From an uncultured Clostridia bacterium (GTDB lineage Bacteria > Bacillota_A > Clostridia > Oscillospirales > Oscillospiraceae): a stretch of 5,173 nt of DNA. Location: positions 1 to 5,173 of the forward strand of contig CAMKAP010000155.1 of assembly GCA_946410505.1 (NCBI GenBank), written 5' to 3'. Positions 1-5,173 of this stretch are shown one piece after another. The translations under genes and the position numbers were made by a program. The notes beneath the pieces were generated by a model. It saw only the letters and a program-made list of their open reading frames with translations, had not been told where the DNA came from and did no database searches. Positions within the stretch are counted from its first letter, which is position 1; each line of letters begins with the position of its first letter.

Positions 1-1384
1 CATACGGCACGGAAATAAAGTCTTTCTTTTGGTGGTACAAGCAGCATACCGTCTCCACATGTGCCGTTCCGGGGAACATGTCCACGGCGGCGGCCTTTTC
101 CAGCGTATAGCCCAGGCCGTTGAAGCGCAGAATATCCCGCGCGAGCGTGGAGGGATTGCAGGAGACATAGACGATGCGCTCGGGCGCCATGGCGGCCACG
201 GCGGCCACGGCGGCCTCGTCCATGCCACGGCGCGGCGGGTCCACCACGACGACCTTGGGAATCTGACTGCGTGAGGCCAGCTCCCGCGCGGCATCCCCGG
301 CGTCCGCACAGAGAAACTCCACGTTCTGGACGCCGTTTCGCGCGGCGTTTTCCCTGGCGTTTTCGATCGCCTGCGGGACAATCTCGGCGCCGATGACCTG
401 CCCTGCGTCCCGGGCCAGGCACAGGCTGATGGTTCCGGCCCCGCAGTAGAGGTCGAAGACCAAGTCGGTCTTTTCTGCCTGCGCGAAGCGCGCCGCAAGC
501 TCGTACAGCTTTTCCGCCTGCAGCGGATGGACCTGGAAAAAGGCCTGGGGCGCGATGGCAAAGCGGCTGCCGCAGAGCGTATCCTCCATATAGGGCTTGC
601 CCCAGAGCGGATAGAAGTCGCCCTGCAGGACGGTATTGCCCTTTGTCTTGTTGATGTTCAGCACGATCCCCGTGAGCTCCGGGCAGGCGCTGCGCAGCGC
701 CTCGGTGAGCGCGGAGGTTTGCGCGCCAAAGCCGCGCGCGGCCACGATGCACAAAAGTGCGTCCTTCCCGTGCACAGCCTCGCGGCAGAAGACATGCCGC
801 ACAACGCCCTTACCGCTCTCTTCGTCATAGGCAGGGATCTGATGCTTCCGCATAAAGTCGGTGACGGCCTTTGCCGCGCGCAGACTCAGCTCCTTCTGGA
901 TCAGACAGTCCTCCACGGCGATCAGCGCATGGCTGCGCTCCCGGAAAAAGCCGTAGGCTGGCCCGTCAGGCGTCTCTGCGACGGCAAAGATTGCCTTGTT
1001 TCGGTAGCGCGCGGTCTCCTCGCTGCTAAGGATGGAATCCGCCTGCAGCGTCTGCCTGCCGATATGCCGCAGCGCATCGTTAACGCGCGAGAGCTTGAAG
1101 CGCAGCTCCTCCTCGTAGCACATGTGCCGCGTATCGCAGCCGCCGCATCTGGCATAATACGGGCAGTCCGGCTCCCGGCGCGCGGGAGAGGAAATCAGCA
1201 GTTCCTCACCCCTGGCGTAGACAGCCGTGTTTGTGACCTTCACGATCCGGACCCGCCACTGCTCGCCGGGAATGGCCCGGGGCAGGAACACGGCGCGCCC
1301 TTCTATATGGCAGACGCCAAGAGCTTCGGAGGTCCAGCCGTCGACCGTGACTGTGTATATTTCGTTTTTCTTCAATGCTTTCAT
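1..1384 (-). CDS. rlmD: 23S rRNA (uracil-C5)-methyltransferase, RlmD/RlmCD family (3' end cut by window edge)
   Basis: This enzyme uses S-adenosylmethionine to methylate C5 of a uracil in 23S rRNA (U1939 in the E. coli RlmD; Firmicutes relatives called RlmCD also modify U747, so the exact site is uncertain). Seen over 461 codons: an N-terminal TRAM-like RNA-binding region (about residues 6-62); the iron-sulphur cysteines C74, C80, C83 (CPYYARCGGC) and C160 (VEDC); the IAPQAFFQV motif around Q280; the SAM-binding DLYCGAGTISL at 311-321; DPPRRG at 382-387; the catalytic Cys409 in VSCNPSTLARD; and the likely general base Glu444 in HVETV. All key residues are present, so it should be active. The ATG at 1384-1382 is chosen because the TRAM region begins almost at once, although no ribosome binding site precedes it. 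The frame stays open to base 1, some 17 residues past HVETV, where relatives usually end. The tail is A+T-richer than the rest. Identity is near certain; the choice between RlmD and RlmCD is not. Confidence 0.95.
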   Translation of the reverse strand, partial: MKALKKNEIYTVTVDGWTSEALGVCHIEGRAVFLPRAIPGEQWRVRIVKVTNTAVYARGEELLISSPARREPDCPYYARCGGCDTRHMCYEEELRFKLSRVNDALRHIGRQTLQADSILSSEETARYRNKAIFAVAETPDGPAYGFFRERSHALIAVEDCLIQKELSLRAAKAVTDFMRKHQIPAYDEESGKGVVRHVFCREAVHGKDALLCIVAARGFGAQTSALTEALRSACPELTGIVLNINKTKGNTVLQGDFYPLWGKPYMEDTLCGSRFAIAPQAFFQVHPLQAEKLYELAARFAQAEKTDLVFDLYCGAGTISLCLARDAGQVIGAEIVPQAIENARENAARNGVQNVEFLCADAGDAARELASRSQIPKVVVVDPPRRGMDEAAVAAVAAMAPERIVYVSCNPSTLARDILRFNGLGYTLEKAAAVDMFPGTAHVETVCCLYHQKKDFISVPY

Positions 1385-1391
1385 ATTTTTT

Positions 1392-1420
1392 ATCTTAACA
1401 TAAGGAATGTCTTCTGGCAA
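1392..1420 (-). promoter_or_regulatory. Predicted sigma-70/sigma-A type promoter of rlmD
   Basis: On the minus strand, TTGCCA (1420-1415) is followed after exactly 17 bases by TAAGAT (1397-1392). The -35 matches 5 of 6 consensus bases and the -10 matches 4 of 6, helped by an extended TGT just upstream of the -10. The -10 ends only 7 bases before the rlmD ATG, so initiation at the usual distance would fall at or next to the start codon. This fits the lack of a ribosome binding site. It is a pattern call by eye. Confidence 0.55.
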
Positions 1421-1483
1421 ATGGAATGCGGAACAGCGGTATATTTTTTTGCTTTCGCGTACATACTATCCCATGCCAAGCAT

Positions 1484-1490
1484 AAGGAGG
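1484..1490 (+). promoter_or_regulatory. Strong ribosome binding site that sets the lipoprotein start
   Basis: AAGGAGG lies 6 bases before the ATG at 1497. The reading frame is open further upstream, to an ATG at 1407, but only the 1497 start has a Shine-Dalgarno site, and only that start puts the basic n-region and hydrophobic signal segment at the N-terminus. No convincing promoter for this gene was found in 1385-1480. A TACTAT at 1464-1469 could be a -10 but lacks a good -35. Confidence 0.85.
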
Positions 1491-1496
1491 AGCGAT

Positions 1497-1793
1497 ATGA
1501 AAAGAAGCATTGTATTTATTTGTACTGTCGCATTGCTCTGCATGGTGCTCTGCGGCTGCGGCAGCAGCCGGGACCGTGATATGGCGCAGCAGTCTCCGTC
1601 GGTCACCATCGATTTGATCCCCGATGTGAGCCCTGTCGTGTCCATGGACCCTGATGACGGCTACGTCCAGGATCAGGACGGTATGATCGAAGAGCACGAC
1701 ACCGGTTCGCAGGACGCGGGCATCGCGCCTTCGGCCAGCCCCAAGGTCAGCACCAGCCCCAGCGCCAGCATGCAGCCCGGTACAGGCAAATAA
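1497..1793 (+). CDS. Small predicted lipoprotein, function unknown (98 aa)
   Basis: I do not recognise a family. The protein starts MKRS, followed by a hydrophobic stretch (residues 5-18) and the lipobox L18-C19-G20-C21. Signal peptidase II should therefore cleave before Cys21, leaving a lipid-anchored 77-78 residue mature chain on the outer face of the membrane. The mature part is low in complexity and acidic: 13 Asp/Glu against 4 Lys/Arg, with a DPDDGYVQDQDG stretch near residues 51-62. It ends in a Ser/Pro/Ala-rich tail (about 78-98, with repeated SAS and SPS units). It has no predicted fold, no catalytic motif and no cysteine other than the anchor. The composition suggests an extended surface tail or spacer, but that is inference. 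It is transcribed divergently from rlmD, has its own terminator directly downstream, and so appears to be a single-gene unit. The strong ribosome binding site and proper signal peptide make it a credible gene. Confidence 0.8.
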   Translation: MKRSIVFICTVALLCMVLCGCGSSRDRDMAQQSPSVTIDLIPDVSPVVSMDPDDGYVQDQDGMIEEHDTGSQDAGIAPSASPKVSTSPSASMQPGTGK

Positions 1794-1805
1794 AAAACAG
1801 CAAAG

Positions 1806-1842
1806 AAAAAAGGAGCGGCCCATCGTCCGGGCGGCTCCTTTT
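1806..1842 (+). terminator. Intrinsic terminator after the lipoprotein gene
   Basis: AAAAGGAGC (1808-1816) pairs with GCTCCTTTT (1834-1842). After one G-G mismatch (1817/1833), GCCC (1818-1821) pairs with GGGC (1829-1832) around a 7-base loop. The stem ends in a short T run on the plus strand and an A run on its left, so on the minus strand it also reads as a hairpin followed by six Ts and could work in both directions. It separates the lipoprotein gene from the promoter of the HD-domain gene. Confidence 0.85.
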
Positions 1843-1855
1843 CCCTGTCATGCAC

Positions 1856-1884
1856 TTGCGTTTCCGGGGCCGAGGGAGTATATT
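1856..1884 (+). promoter_or_regulatory. Possible promoter of the HD-domain/phosphopantetheinyl transferase operon
   Basis: TTGCGT (1856-1861) and TATATT (1879-1884) are separated by 17 bases. The -10 is good (5 of 6) and the -35 weak (3 of 6). The site lies just after the preceding terminator. It would start transcription near 1891, just before the AAGGAGG at 1894-1900, giving a leader of only about 18 bases. The call is by eye. Confidence 0.5.
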
Positions 1885-1908
1885 TGTAAAAAAAAGGAGG
1901 CGAAGAGC

Positions 1909-2460
1909 ATGAGCTATATCCCAAATCCCGCCCAGGCCGAGGAACTGGTCCGGCGGTATAACAAAGAGGAGTTTCACATCCGGCACGCCGAAACGGTCTC
2001 CGGCGTCATGGGGGAATTTGCAAAGGTCTATGACCCGGGGAACGTCGACTTCTGGCGCACCGTCGGCATGCTGCACGACATCGACTTTGAGCTTTGGCCG
2101 GAGCAGCACTGCGTCAAGGCCAGGGAGCTGCTGCGGGAGCTGGACGTGGATGAGGACGTGATCCACGCGGTGATCTGCCACGGCTATGGGCTCTGTATCG
2201 ATGTGGCGCCCGAGAAATATATGGAAAAGGTGCTCTTCGCCACGGACGAGCTGACCGGTCTCATCGGCGCGGTCGCGCTGATGCGTCCCAACGGCATCTC
2301 CGACATGGAGGTCAAGTCCGTGACCAAGAAGTTTAAGGACAAGAAGTTTGCCGCCGGCTGCGACCGGGAGGTCATCCGCCGGGGCGCAGAGATGCTGGGC
2401 ATGGAACTGCAAGAGCTGATCGGCAGGACCATTGACGCCATGCGTGCGCTGGAATGCTGA
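1909..2460 (+). CDS. HD-domain hydrolase, COG2316-like (183 aa)
   Basis: This is a predicted metal-dependent phosphohydrolase of the HD superfamily; the substrate is unknown. The HD signature is complete: His26 (FHIRHAETV), the His56-Asp57 pair (GMLHDIDFE), His91 (CHGYG) and Asp113 (ATDELTGLI). His86 could be an extra ligand, which would allow a two-metal site, but that is inference. The spacing, the C-terminal KSVTKKFKDKKFAAG segment and the MLGMEL segment match what I recall of COG2316 proteins, which are about this size. There is no signal peptide or membrane segment, so it should be cytoplasmic. The ATG at 1909 has AAGGAGG 8 bases upstream. Its last codons overlap the start of the phosphopantetheinyl transferase gene by 7 bases, so the two are probably co-transcribed and translationally coupled. 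The assignment to the HD superfamily is firm; the physiological role is not known. Confidence 0.9.
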   Translation: MSYIPNPAQAEELVRRYNKEEFHIRHAETVSGVMGEFAKVYDPGNVDFWRTVGMLHDIDFELWPEQHCVKARELLRELDVDEDVIHAVICHGYGLCIDVAPEKYMEKVLFATDELTGLIGAVALMRPNGISDMEVKSVTKKFKDKKFAAGCDREVIRRGAEMLGMELQELIGRTIDAMRALEC

Positions 2461-3083
2461 GGCTGTACTGGGTGGATGTGAGCGCGCTGAGCCCGGAGGC
2501 GGAAGGCTATGAGCTCTCCGATTACCGGCGTGACCGGCTGAAAAAACTGCGCCCGGAGCAAAGCAGAAAGCAGGGGATCGGGGCAGAGCTGCTGCTGCGC
2601 GCGGCGCTGCGGGAAACAGCACCGGAGATCCCATGGCCGCCTGTGATCACGGTCGGGCCGTACGGAAAGCCGGATTGGCAGATCGAGGACCTGTATTTCA
2701 GCCTCTCCCACTCGGGAAACACCGCCGCGTGTGCGATCTGCGACAGGCCTGTGGGGCTGGATCTGCAGGCGCCCTCTCCATACCGGGAGGCGCTGGTGCG
2801 CCGCTTTTTCGCGCCTCAGGAGCAGCAGACACTTCTCTCCTCCAAGGACCGGGACGCGGATTTCTGCCGGATCTGGACCATGAAGGAGAGCTATCTCAAG
2901 GCGCGGGGCACGGGACTCCATACGCCGCTTTCGTCCTTCTCCGTATTCGGCGATCTGAACGCGGCCTTCTGGACGGACTGCATCGGCACCTATGCTGTCG
3001 CCCTCTGTGTTCTTGGAGAAAAGCGCATTGTACCCGATGCGGTCATACAGAAGGGGCTGTCTCAAAACTCCGTGTCATTCTGA
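2454..3083 (+). CDS. Sfp-type 4'-phosphopantetheinyl transferase (209 aa)
   Basis: Enzymes of this family move the 4'-phosphopantetheine arm of coenzyme A onto a conserved serine of acyl- or peptidyl-carrier proteins. Visible motifs: GKPDW at 71-75, FSLSHSG at 82-88 (His86), the metal-binding VGLDLQ at 100-105 with Asp103, and WTMKESYLKARGTGL at 141-155 with Glu145 and Lys149. In Sfp the second acidic position of the D-x-E motif is Glu; here it is Gln105. Some family members, such as the human enzyme, also lack that Glu, so activity is plausible. The start at 2454 overlaps the HD gene stop and has no good ribosome binding site, pointing to translational coupling. MLRLYWVDVS is a typical family N-terminus. 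The last ten residues, K200 to F209, and the stop lie inside the inverted-repeat element at 3051-3194, so the native C-terminus has been replaced. No polyketide or peptide synthetase gene is nearby, and the carrier-protein partner cannot be told. Confidence 0.9.
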   Translation: MLRLYWVDVSALSPEAEGYELSDYRRDRLKKLRPEQSRKQGIGAELLLRAALRETAPEIPWPPVITVGPYGKPDWQIEDLYFSLSHSGNTAACAICDRPVGLDLQAPSPYREALVRRFFAPQEQQTLLSSKDRDADFCRIWTMKESYLKARGTGLHTPLSSFSVFGDLNAAFWTDCIGTYAVALCVLGEKRIVPDAVIQKGLSQNSVSF

Positions 3084-3194
3084 GCGAAGCGAAGAATCTC
3101 TTCCTATAAGTTACAGAAAACTGATAAAGAAGAGATCCTTCGTCACTTCGTTCCTCAGGATGGCAAAACGGTAAACGTTTTGAGACAGCCCCTT
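3051..3194. mobile_element. 144-bp MITE-like palindromic element between convergent genes
   Basis: The ends are perfect 18-bp inverted repeats: AAGGGGCTGTCTCAAAAC (3051-3068) and its reverse complement (3177-3194). Inside lies a second, imperfect palindrome: CATTCTGAG (3076-3084) against CTCAGGATG (3154-3162), and ATCTCTTC (3096-3103) against GAAGAGAT (3129-3136), with a 25-base A+T-rich loop. It has no coding capacity of its own. Translations of the inner segment give strings such as VILSEAKNL and HSERSEES, which recur in spurious small proteins of many bacteria; this is from memory and marks it as dispersed repeat DNA. I see no target-site duplication. The left end lies inside the transferase gene and the right end is 4 bases from the dapA stop. 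The transposase that would move it is not in the window. It may alternatively be a REP-like or structured 3' element rather than a transposon derivative. Confidence 0.8.
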
Positions 3195-3200
3195 TGTTTT
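3051..3200. terminator. Possible shared transcription end formed by the element's hairpin
   Basis: The long palindrome lies where the transferase transcript (plus) and the dapA transcript (minus) converge. In the plus direction the stem ends in CAGCCCC followed by TTTGTTTT, which resembles an intrinsic terminator with an oversized loop. In the minus direction no T run follows the stem, so termination there would be weaker. No other terminator is visible between the two genes. Confidence 0.4.
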
Positions 3201-4086
3201 ATACCTTGATTCCCGCGTCCAGCATGGCTTTCTTCAAAACCTGCAGGTGCTCCTCACTGATCTCGGTCAGGGGCAGGCGCAAAATCCCGCTGTCGAGGCC
3301 CATCAGTTTCATGGCGGCCTTTACAGGAATGGGGTTTGTTTCCACAAAAAGCGCCGAAAAGAGCGCGTTATAACGGGCAAAGAGCGCCATGGCATCCTCA
3401 TAGCCGCCCGAAAGGCACAGCGCGCAGAGCTTTGCCACCACACCCGGGACGATGTTGCTCGCCACGGAGATCACACCCTTCGCGCCCATGGCCATCAGAG
3501 GCACGGTGTTGTCGTCATTTCCGCTCCAGAGCACCAGCTCGTCGCCGCAGAGGCTGCGGGTCTTGTAGATGAGCGCGAAATCCCCGGAGGCCTCCTTGAC
3601 GCCGTTGATGTTCGGATGGCGGGCGAGCTCCCGGTAGGTCTCGGCGGCGATCCCGATCCCGGTGCGGGAGGGGACGTTATAAAGGATCATCGGAATGTCC
3701 ACCCGGTCGGCCACATAGGAGAAATGCTCGATGAGCCCCTTCTGGCTGGTCTTGTTGTAGTAGGGCGTGACCATCAGGATTCCGTCCGCCCCGGCGGCTT
3801 TGGCCTGCTCGGCATTTTTGAGGGCCGTGCGGGTATCGTTGCTGCCCACGCCCGCGATCACCTTCATGCGCCCGGCCGTCTCCAGCACGGTAAAGCGCAC
3901 CAGCTCGTTATGCTCATCCGCGCTCTGGGTGGCGGCCTCTCCCGTCGTGCCGCAGACGACGACGGCGGCCGTCCCGTTTTCATACTGAAAGGCCAGATTC
4001 TGCCTGAGCCTGTCATAGTCGACGCCCTGCGCAGTGTAGGGCGTCACGATGGCCGTGCAGGAGCCTTCAAACAGCGGTGTTTTCAT
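3199..4086 (-). CDS. dapA: 4-hydroxy-tetrahydrodipicolinate synthase (DapA), 295 aa
   Basis: DapA condenses pyruvate with L-aspartate semialdehyde to give 4-hydroxy-tetrahydrodipicolinate, the first committed step to diaminopimelate and lysine, in the cytoplasm. It belongs to the class I aldolase (TIM-barrel) family. Catalytic features are all present at an offset of +3 from E. coli: Thr47-Thr48 in GTTGE, Tyr109-Tyr110 in VTPYYNK, Tyr136 and Arg141 in ILYNVPSRTG, and the Schiff-base Lys164 in GVKEASGD. The length is typical and the gene is complete. The ATG at 4086-4084 has GGGAGG (4100-4095) 8 bases upstream. It is transcribed divergently from queA and converges on the phosphopantetheinyl transferase gene, so no other lysine gene is adjacent. 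The 128-base upstream region is too short for a lysine riboswitch and contains no such structure that I can see. Related aldolases such as N-acetylneuraminate lyase share the fold, but the motifs and Firmicutes-like sequence favour DapA. Confidence 0.95.
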   Translation of the reverse strand: MKTPLFEGSCTAIVTPYTAQGVDYDRLRQNLAFQYENGTAAVVVCGTTGEAATQSADEHNELVRFTVLETAGRMKVIAGVGSNDTRTALKNAEQAKAAGADGILMVTPYYNKTSQKGLIEHFSYVADRVDIPMILYNVPSRTGIGIAAETYRELARHPNINGVKEASGDFALIYKTRSLCGDELVLWSGNDDNTVPLMAMGAKGVISVASNIVPGVVAKLCALCLSGGYEDAMALFARYNALFSALFVETNPIPVKAAMKLMGLDSGILRLPLTEISEEHLQVLKKAMLDAGIKV

Positions 4087-4138
4087 ATTCGATCCCTCCC
4101 AGGAAGATTTCGGCAGGGAAAGCCTATGGCAAAAAGCG

Positions 4139-4153
4139 ATCGGATATGCCGAT
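4139..4153. repeat. Short palindrome in the dapA-queA intergenic region
   Basis: ATCGG and CCGAT form a perfect 5-bp inverted repeat around ATATG. It lies just upstream of the queA -35 box and about 53 bases upstream of the dapA start, a position where a regulator could act on both genes. A repeat this short can arise by chance, so this is only a candidate operator. Confidence 0.25.
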
Positions 4154-4158
4154 TGCCG

Positions 4159-4187
4159 TTGAAAAATCCGGCGCTATCTGATAGAAT
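4159..4187 (+). promoter_or_regulatory. Predicted housekeeping promoter of queA
   Basis: TTGAAA (4159-4164) and TAGAAT (4182-4187) each match 5 of 6 consensus bases. They are separated by the optimal 17 bases, with an extended TGA before the -10. Transcription would begin near 4194, giving a leader of about 20 bases that carries GGAG at 4205-4208, 6 bases before the ATG. This is the best promoter in the window. No equally good promoter was found for dapA on the other strand. Confidence 0.75.
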
Positions 4188-4214
4188 ACCGGAAGCTGAG
4201 GAATGGAGAAGAGT

Positions 4215-5173
4215 ATGAAGAGATCCGATTTTTCTTTTGATCTGCCGGAGGAGCTGATTGCGCAGACGCCCATCGCCGAGCGGGACCACTCGCGTCTGCT
4301 GCATGTGGACAAACGGACCGGCGCACTGGAACACCGGCATTTTTACGATCTGCCCAAATACCTGCGGGAAGGGGACTGCCTGGTGCTGAACGACTCCCGC
4401 GTGCTGCCCGCGCGGCTCATCGGCGCGCGGCCCACCGGCGGCAGCGTGGAGCTGGTGCTGCTGCGGGACCTGGGCGAGGGGCGCTGGGAATGCCTGAGCC
4501 GTCCGGGGCGCAAGACCAGGCCCGGGCAGGAGCTCATTTTTGGCGACGGGGAGCTGAGTGCCACGGTCGAGGCTGTCACCGAGGGCGGAAACCGCATTGT
4601 GCGGTTTTACTATGAGGGGATCTTCCTGGAGGTGTTGGAGCGCCTGGGGAAGATGCCGCTGCCGCCCTATATCAAGGAGGAGCTGGCGGACGGGGAGCGG
4701 TATCAGACCGTGTATTCCCGGGAGCTGGGCAGCGCTGCCGCGCCCACCGCGGGTCTGCACTTTACCAAGGAACTGCTGGCGCAGATCAAGGCAAAGGGCG
4801 TGAAGATCTGTACCGTGACGCTGCATGTGGGCCTCGGGACCTTCCGCCCGGTGAAGGAGGAGGAGATCGAGGATCACCCGATGCACGCGGAGTTCTGTAT
4901 GATCCCGGAGGAGACGGCCCGCATCGTCAACGAGACGAAGAAAAACGGCGGGCGCGTCATCGCTGTCGGGACGACCTCCTGCCGCACGCTCGAGAGCTTC
5001 GCCCGCGAGGACGGGACGCTGCCGGTAAGCTCCGGCTGGACAAGCATCTTTATCTATCCAGGCTACCGCTTCAAGTGCATCGACGCGCTGATCACAAACT
5101 TCCACCTGCCCGAGAGCACCCTTATCATGCTGGTCTCCGCGCTCGCGGGACGGGAGCATATCCTGAACGCCTA
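4215..5173 (+). CDS. queA: S-adenosylmethionine:tRNA ribosyltransferase-isomerase, QueA (3' end cut by window edge)
   Basis: QueA transfers and isomerises the ribosyl part of S-adenosylmethionine onto 7-aminomethyl-7-deazaguanine in the wobble position of tRNAs with GUN anticodons, making epoxyqueuosine. It acts in the cytoplasm, after Tgt in the queuosine pathway. The 319 full codons visible carry the family signatures in order: [11 protein letters not shown] (58-68), QTVYS (164-168) with [13 protein letters not shown] (172-184), [12 protein letters not shown] (202-213), HPMHAEF (221-227), [10 protein letters not shown] (251-260) and [17 protein letters not shown] (294-310). Family members are usually about 340-355 residues, so only some 20-35 residues are missing at the right edge. 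The start has a ribosome binding site and begins [19 protein letters not shown], a typical family N-terminus. Tgt often follows queA in other bacteria, but that lies outside the window. Confidence 0.97.
   Translation, partial: MKRSDFSFDLPEELIAQTPIAERDHSRLLHVDKRTGALEHRHFYDLPKYLREGDCLVLNDSRVLPARLIGARPTGGSVELVLLRDLGEGRWECLSRPGRKTRPGQELIFGDGELSATVEAVTEGGNRIVRFYYEGIFLEVLERLGKMPLPPYIKEELADGERYQTVYSRELGSAAAPTAGLHFTKELLAQIKAKGVKICTVTLHVGLGTFRPVKEEEIEDHPMHAEFCMIPEETARIVNETKKNGGRVIAVGTTSCRTLESFAREDGTLPVSSGWTSIFIYPGYRFKCIDALITNFHLPESTLIMLVSALAGREHILNA

Noticed and set aside
191..217. Three tandem GGCGGCCAC-like 9-bp units in rlmD, coding for Ala-Ala-Val repeats
   Set aside because: The spacing between DPPRRG and YVSCNP matches what I recall for ordinary family members, so this is not a repeat expansion, only alanine-rich helix coding in GC-rich DNA.
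1430..1461. GGAAC followed by CGTA upstream of the lipoprotein gene, resembling an ECF sigma-factor promoter
   Set aside because: The spacing is 23 bases instead of about 16-17, so it does not fit an ECF promoter.
527..1579. Long plus-strand open frame of 350 codons opposite rlmD
   Set aside because: It is the antisense shadow of a gene with complete family motifs. It has no ribosome binding site, no recognisable domain, and runs into the lipoprotein gene in another frame.
1747..2634. Long minus-strand open frame of 295 codons across the terminator, the HD gene and the start of the transferase gene
   Set aside because: It is antisense to well-supported genes and crosses a terminator. The translation is Arg/Pro/Ala-rich without domains, a usual artefact of GC-rich DNA.
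2992..3174. Small open frames through the inverted-repeat element, with HSERSEES and VILSEAKNL-like strings
   Set aside because: These are translations of a repeat that recur as spurious proteins in many genomes. No start signals are present.
3045..3204. ATAC on both sides of the inverted-repeat element as a target-site duplication
   Set aside because: The copies are not adjacent to the repeat ends (2 bases away on one side, 6 on the other), so this is probably chance.
4087..4214. Lysine riboswitch or T-box upstream of dapA
   Set aside because: Only 128 bases separate dapA from queA, with no extended helices or T-box-like motif. This is too short for either regulator.
3247..4218. Long plus-strand open frame of 323 codons opposite dapA
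   Set aside because: Shadow of dapA, which has every catalytic residue. The opposite-strand translation resembles no protein family.
4083..5159. Long minus-strand open frame of 358 codons opposite queA
   Set aside because: Shadow of queA. It overlaps the dapA ribosome binding site region and has no protein features.

Overview
The window is an ordinary, gene-dense, GC-rich chromosomal stretch that most resembles a Gram-positive gut Clostridia genome of the Oscillospiraceae type. This rests on strong AAGGAGG-type ribosome binding sites, closest family resemblance to Firmicutes proteins, high GC in coding regions, and a GGGGCTGTCTCAAAA-ended repeat of a kind I associate with that group. The lineage is an inference, not a measurement. 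Every gene identity comes from reading the translated sequence; no search was run.

Layout, left to right. (1) Bases 1-1384, minus strand: a 23S rRNA uracil-C5 methyltransferase (rlmD/rlmCD) whose 3' end runs off the left edge. (2) Bases 1385-1496: a short divergent intergenic region. It holds a good minus-strand promoter placed so close to rlmD that the transcript may be leaderless. (3) Bases 1497-1793, plus: a small, acidic, low-complexity predicted lipoprotein of unknown function, closed by an intrinsic terminator. (4) Bases 1909-2460 and 2454-3083, plus: a two-gene operon with a 7-base overlap, encoding a COG2316-like HD-domain hydrolase and an Sfp-type 4'-phosphopantetheinyl transferase. 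(5) Bases 3051-3194: a 144-bp element with perfect 18-bp inverted ends, sitting between convergent genes. It supplies the last ten codons and the stop of the transferase gene. (6) Bases 3199-4086, minus: dapA, complete. (7) Bases 4087-4214: a divergent promoter region with a strong queA promoter. (8) Bases 4215-5173, plus: queA, cut by the right edge.

The genes belong to unrelated housekeeping processes: rRNA modification, carrier-protein activation, lysine/diaminopimelate synthesis and queuosine tRNA modification. Only the HD/transferase pair looks co-expressed. I found no complete novel system. The points most worth following are the repeat that rewrites a protein C-terminus, the unusual A+T-richer tail of rlmD (a known type of integration target), the possible leaderless rlmD start, and the Gln in place of the usual second acidic metal-site residue of the transferase. 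There is no gene-free stretch longer than about 130 bases.
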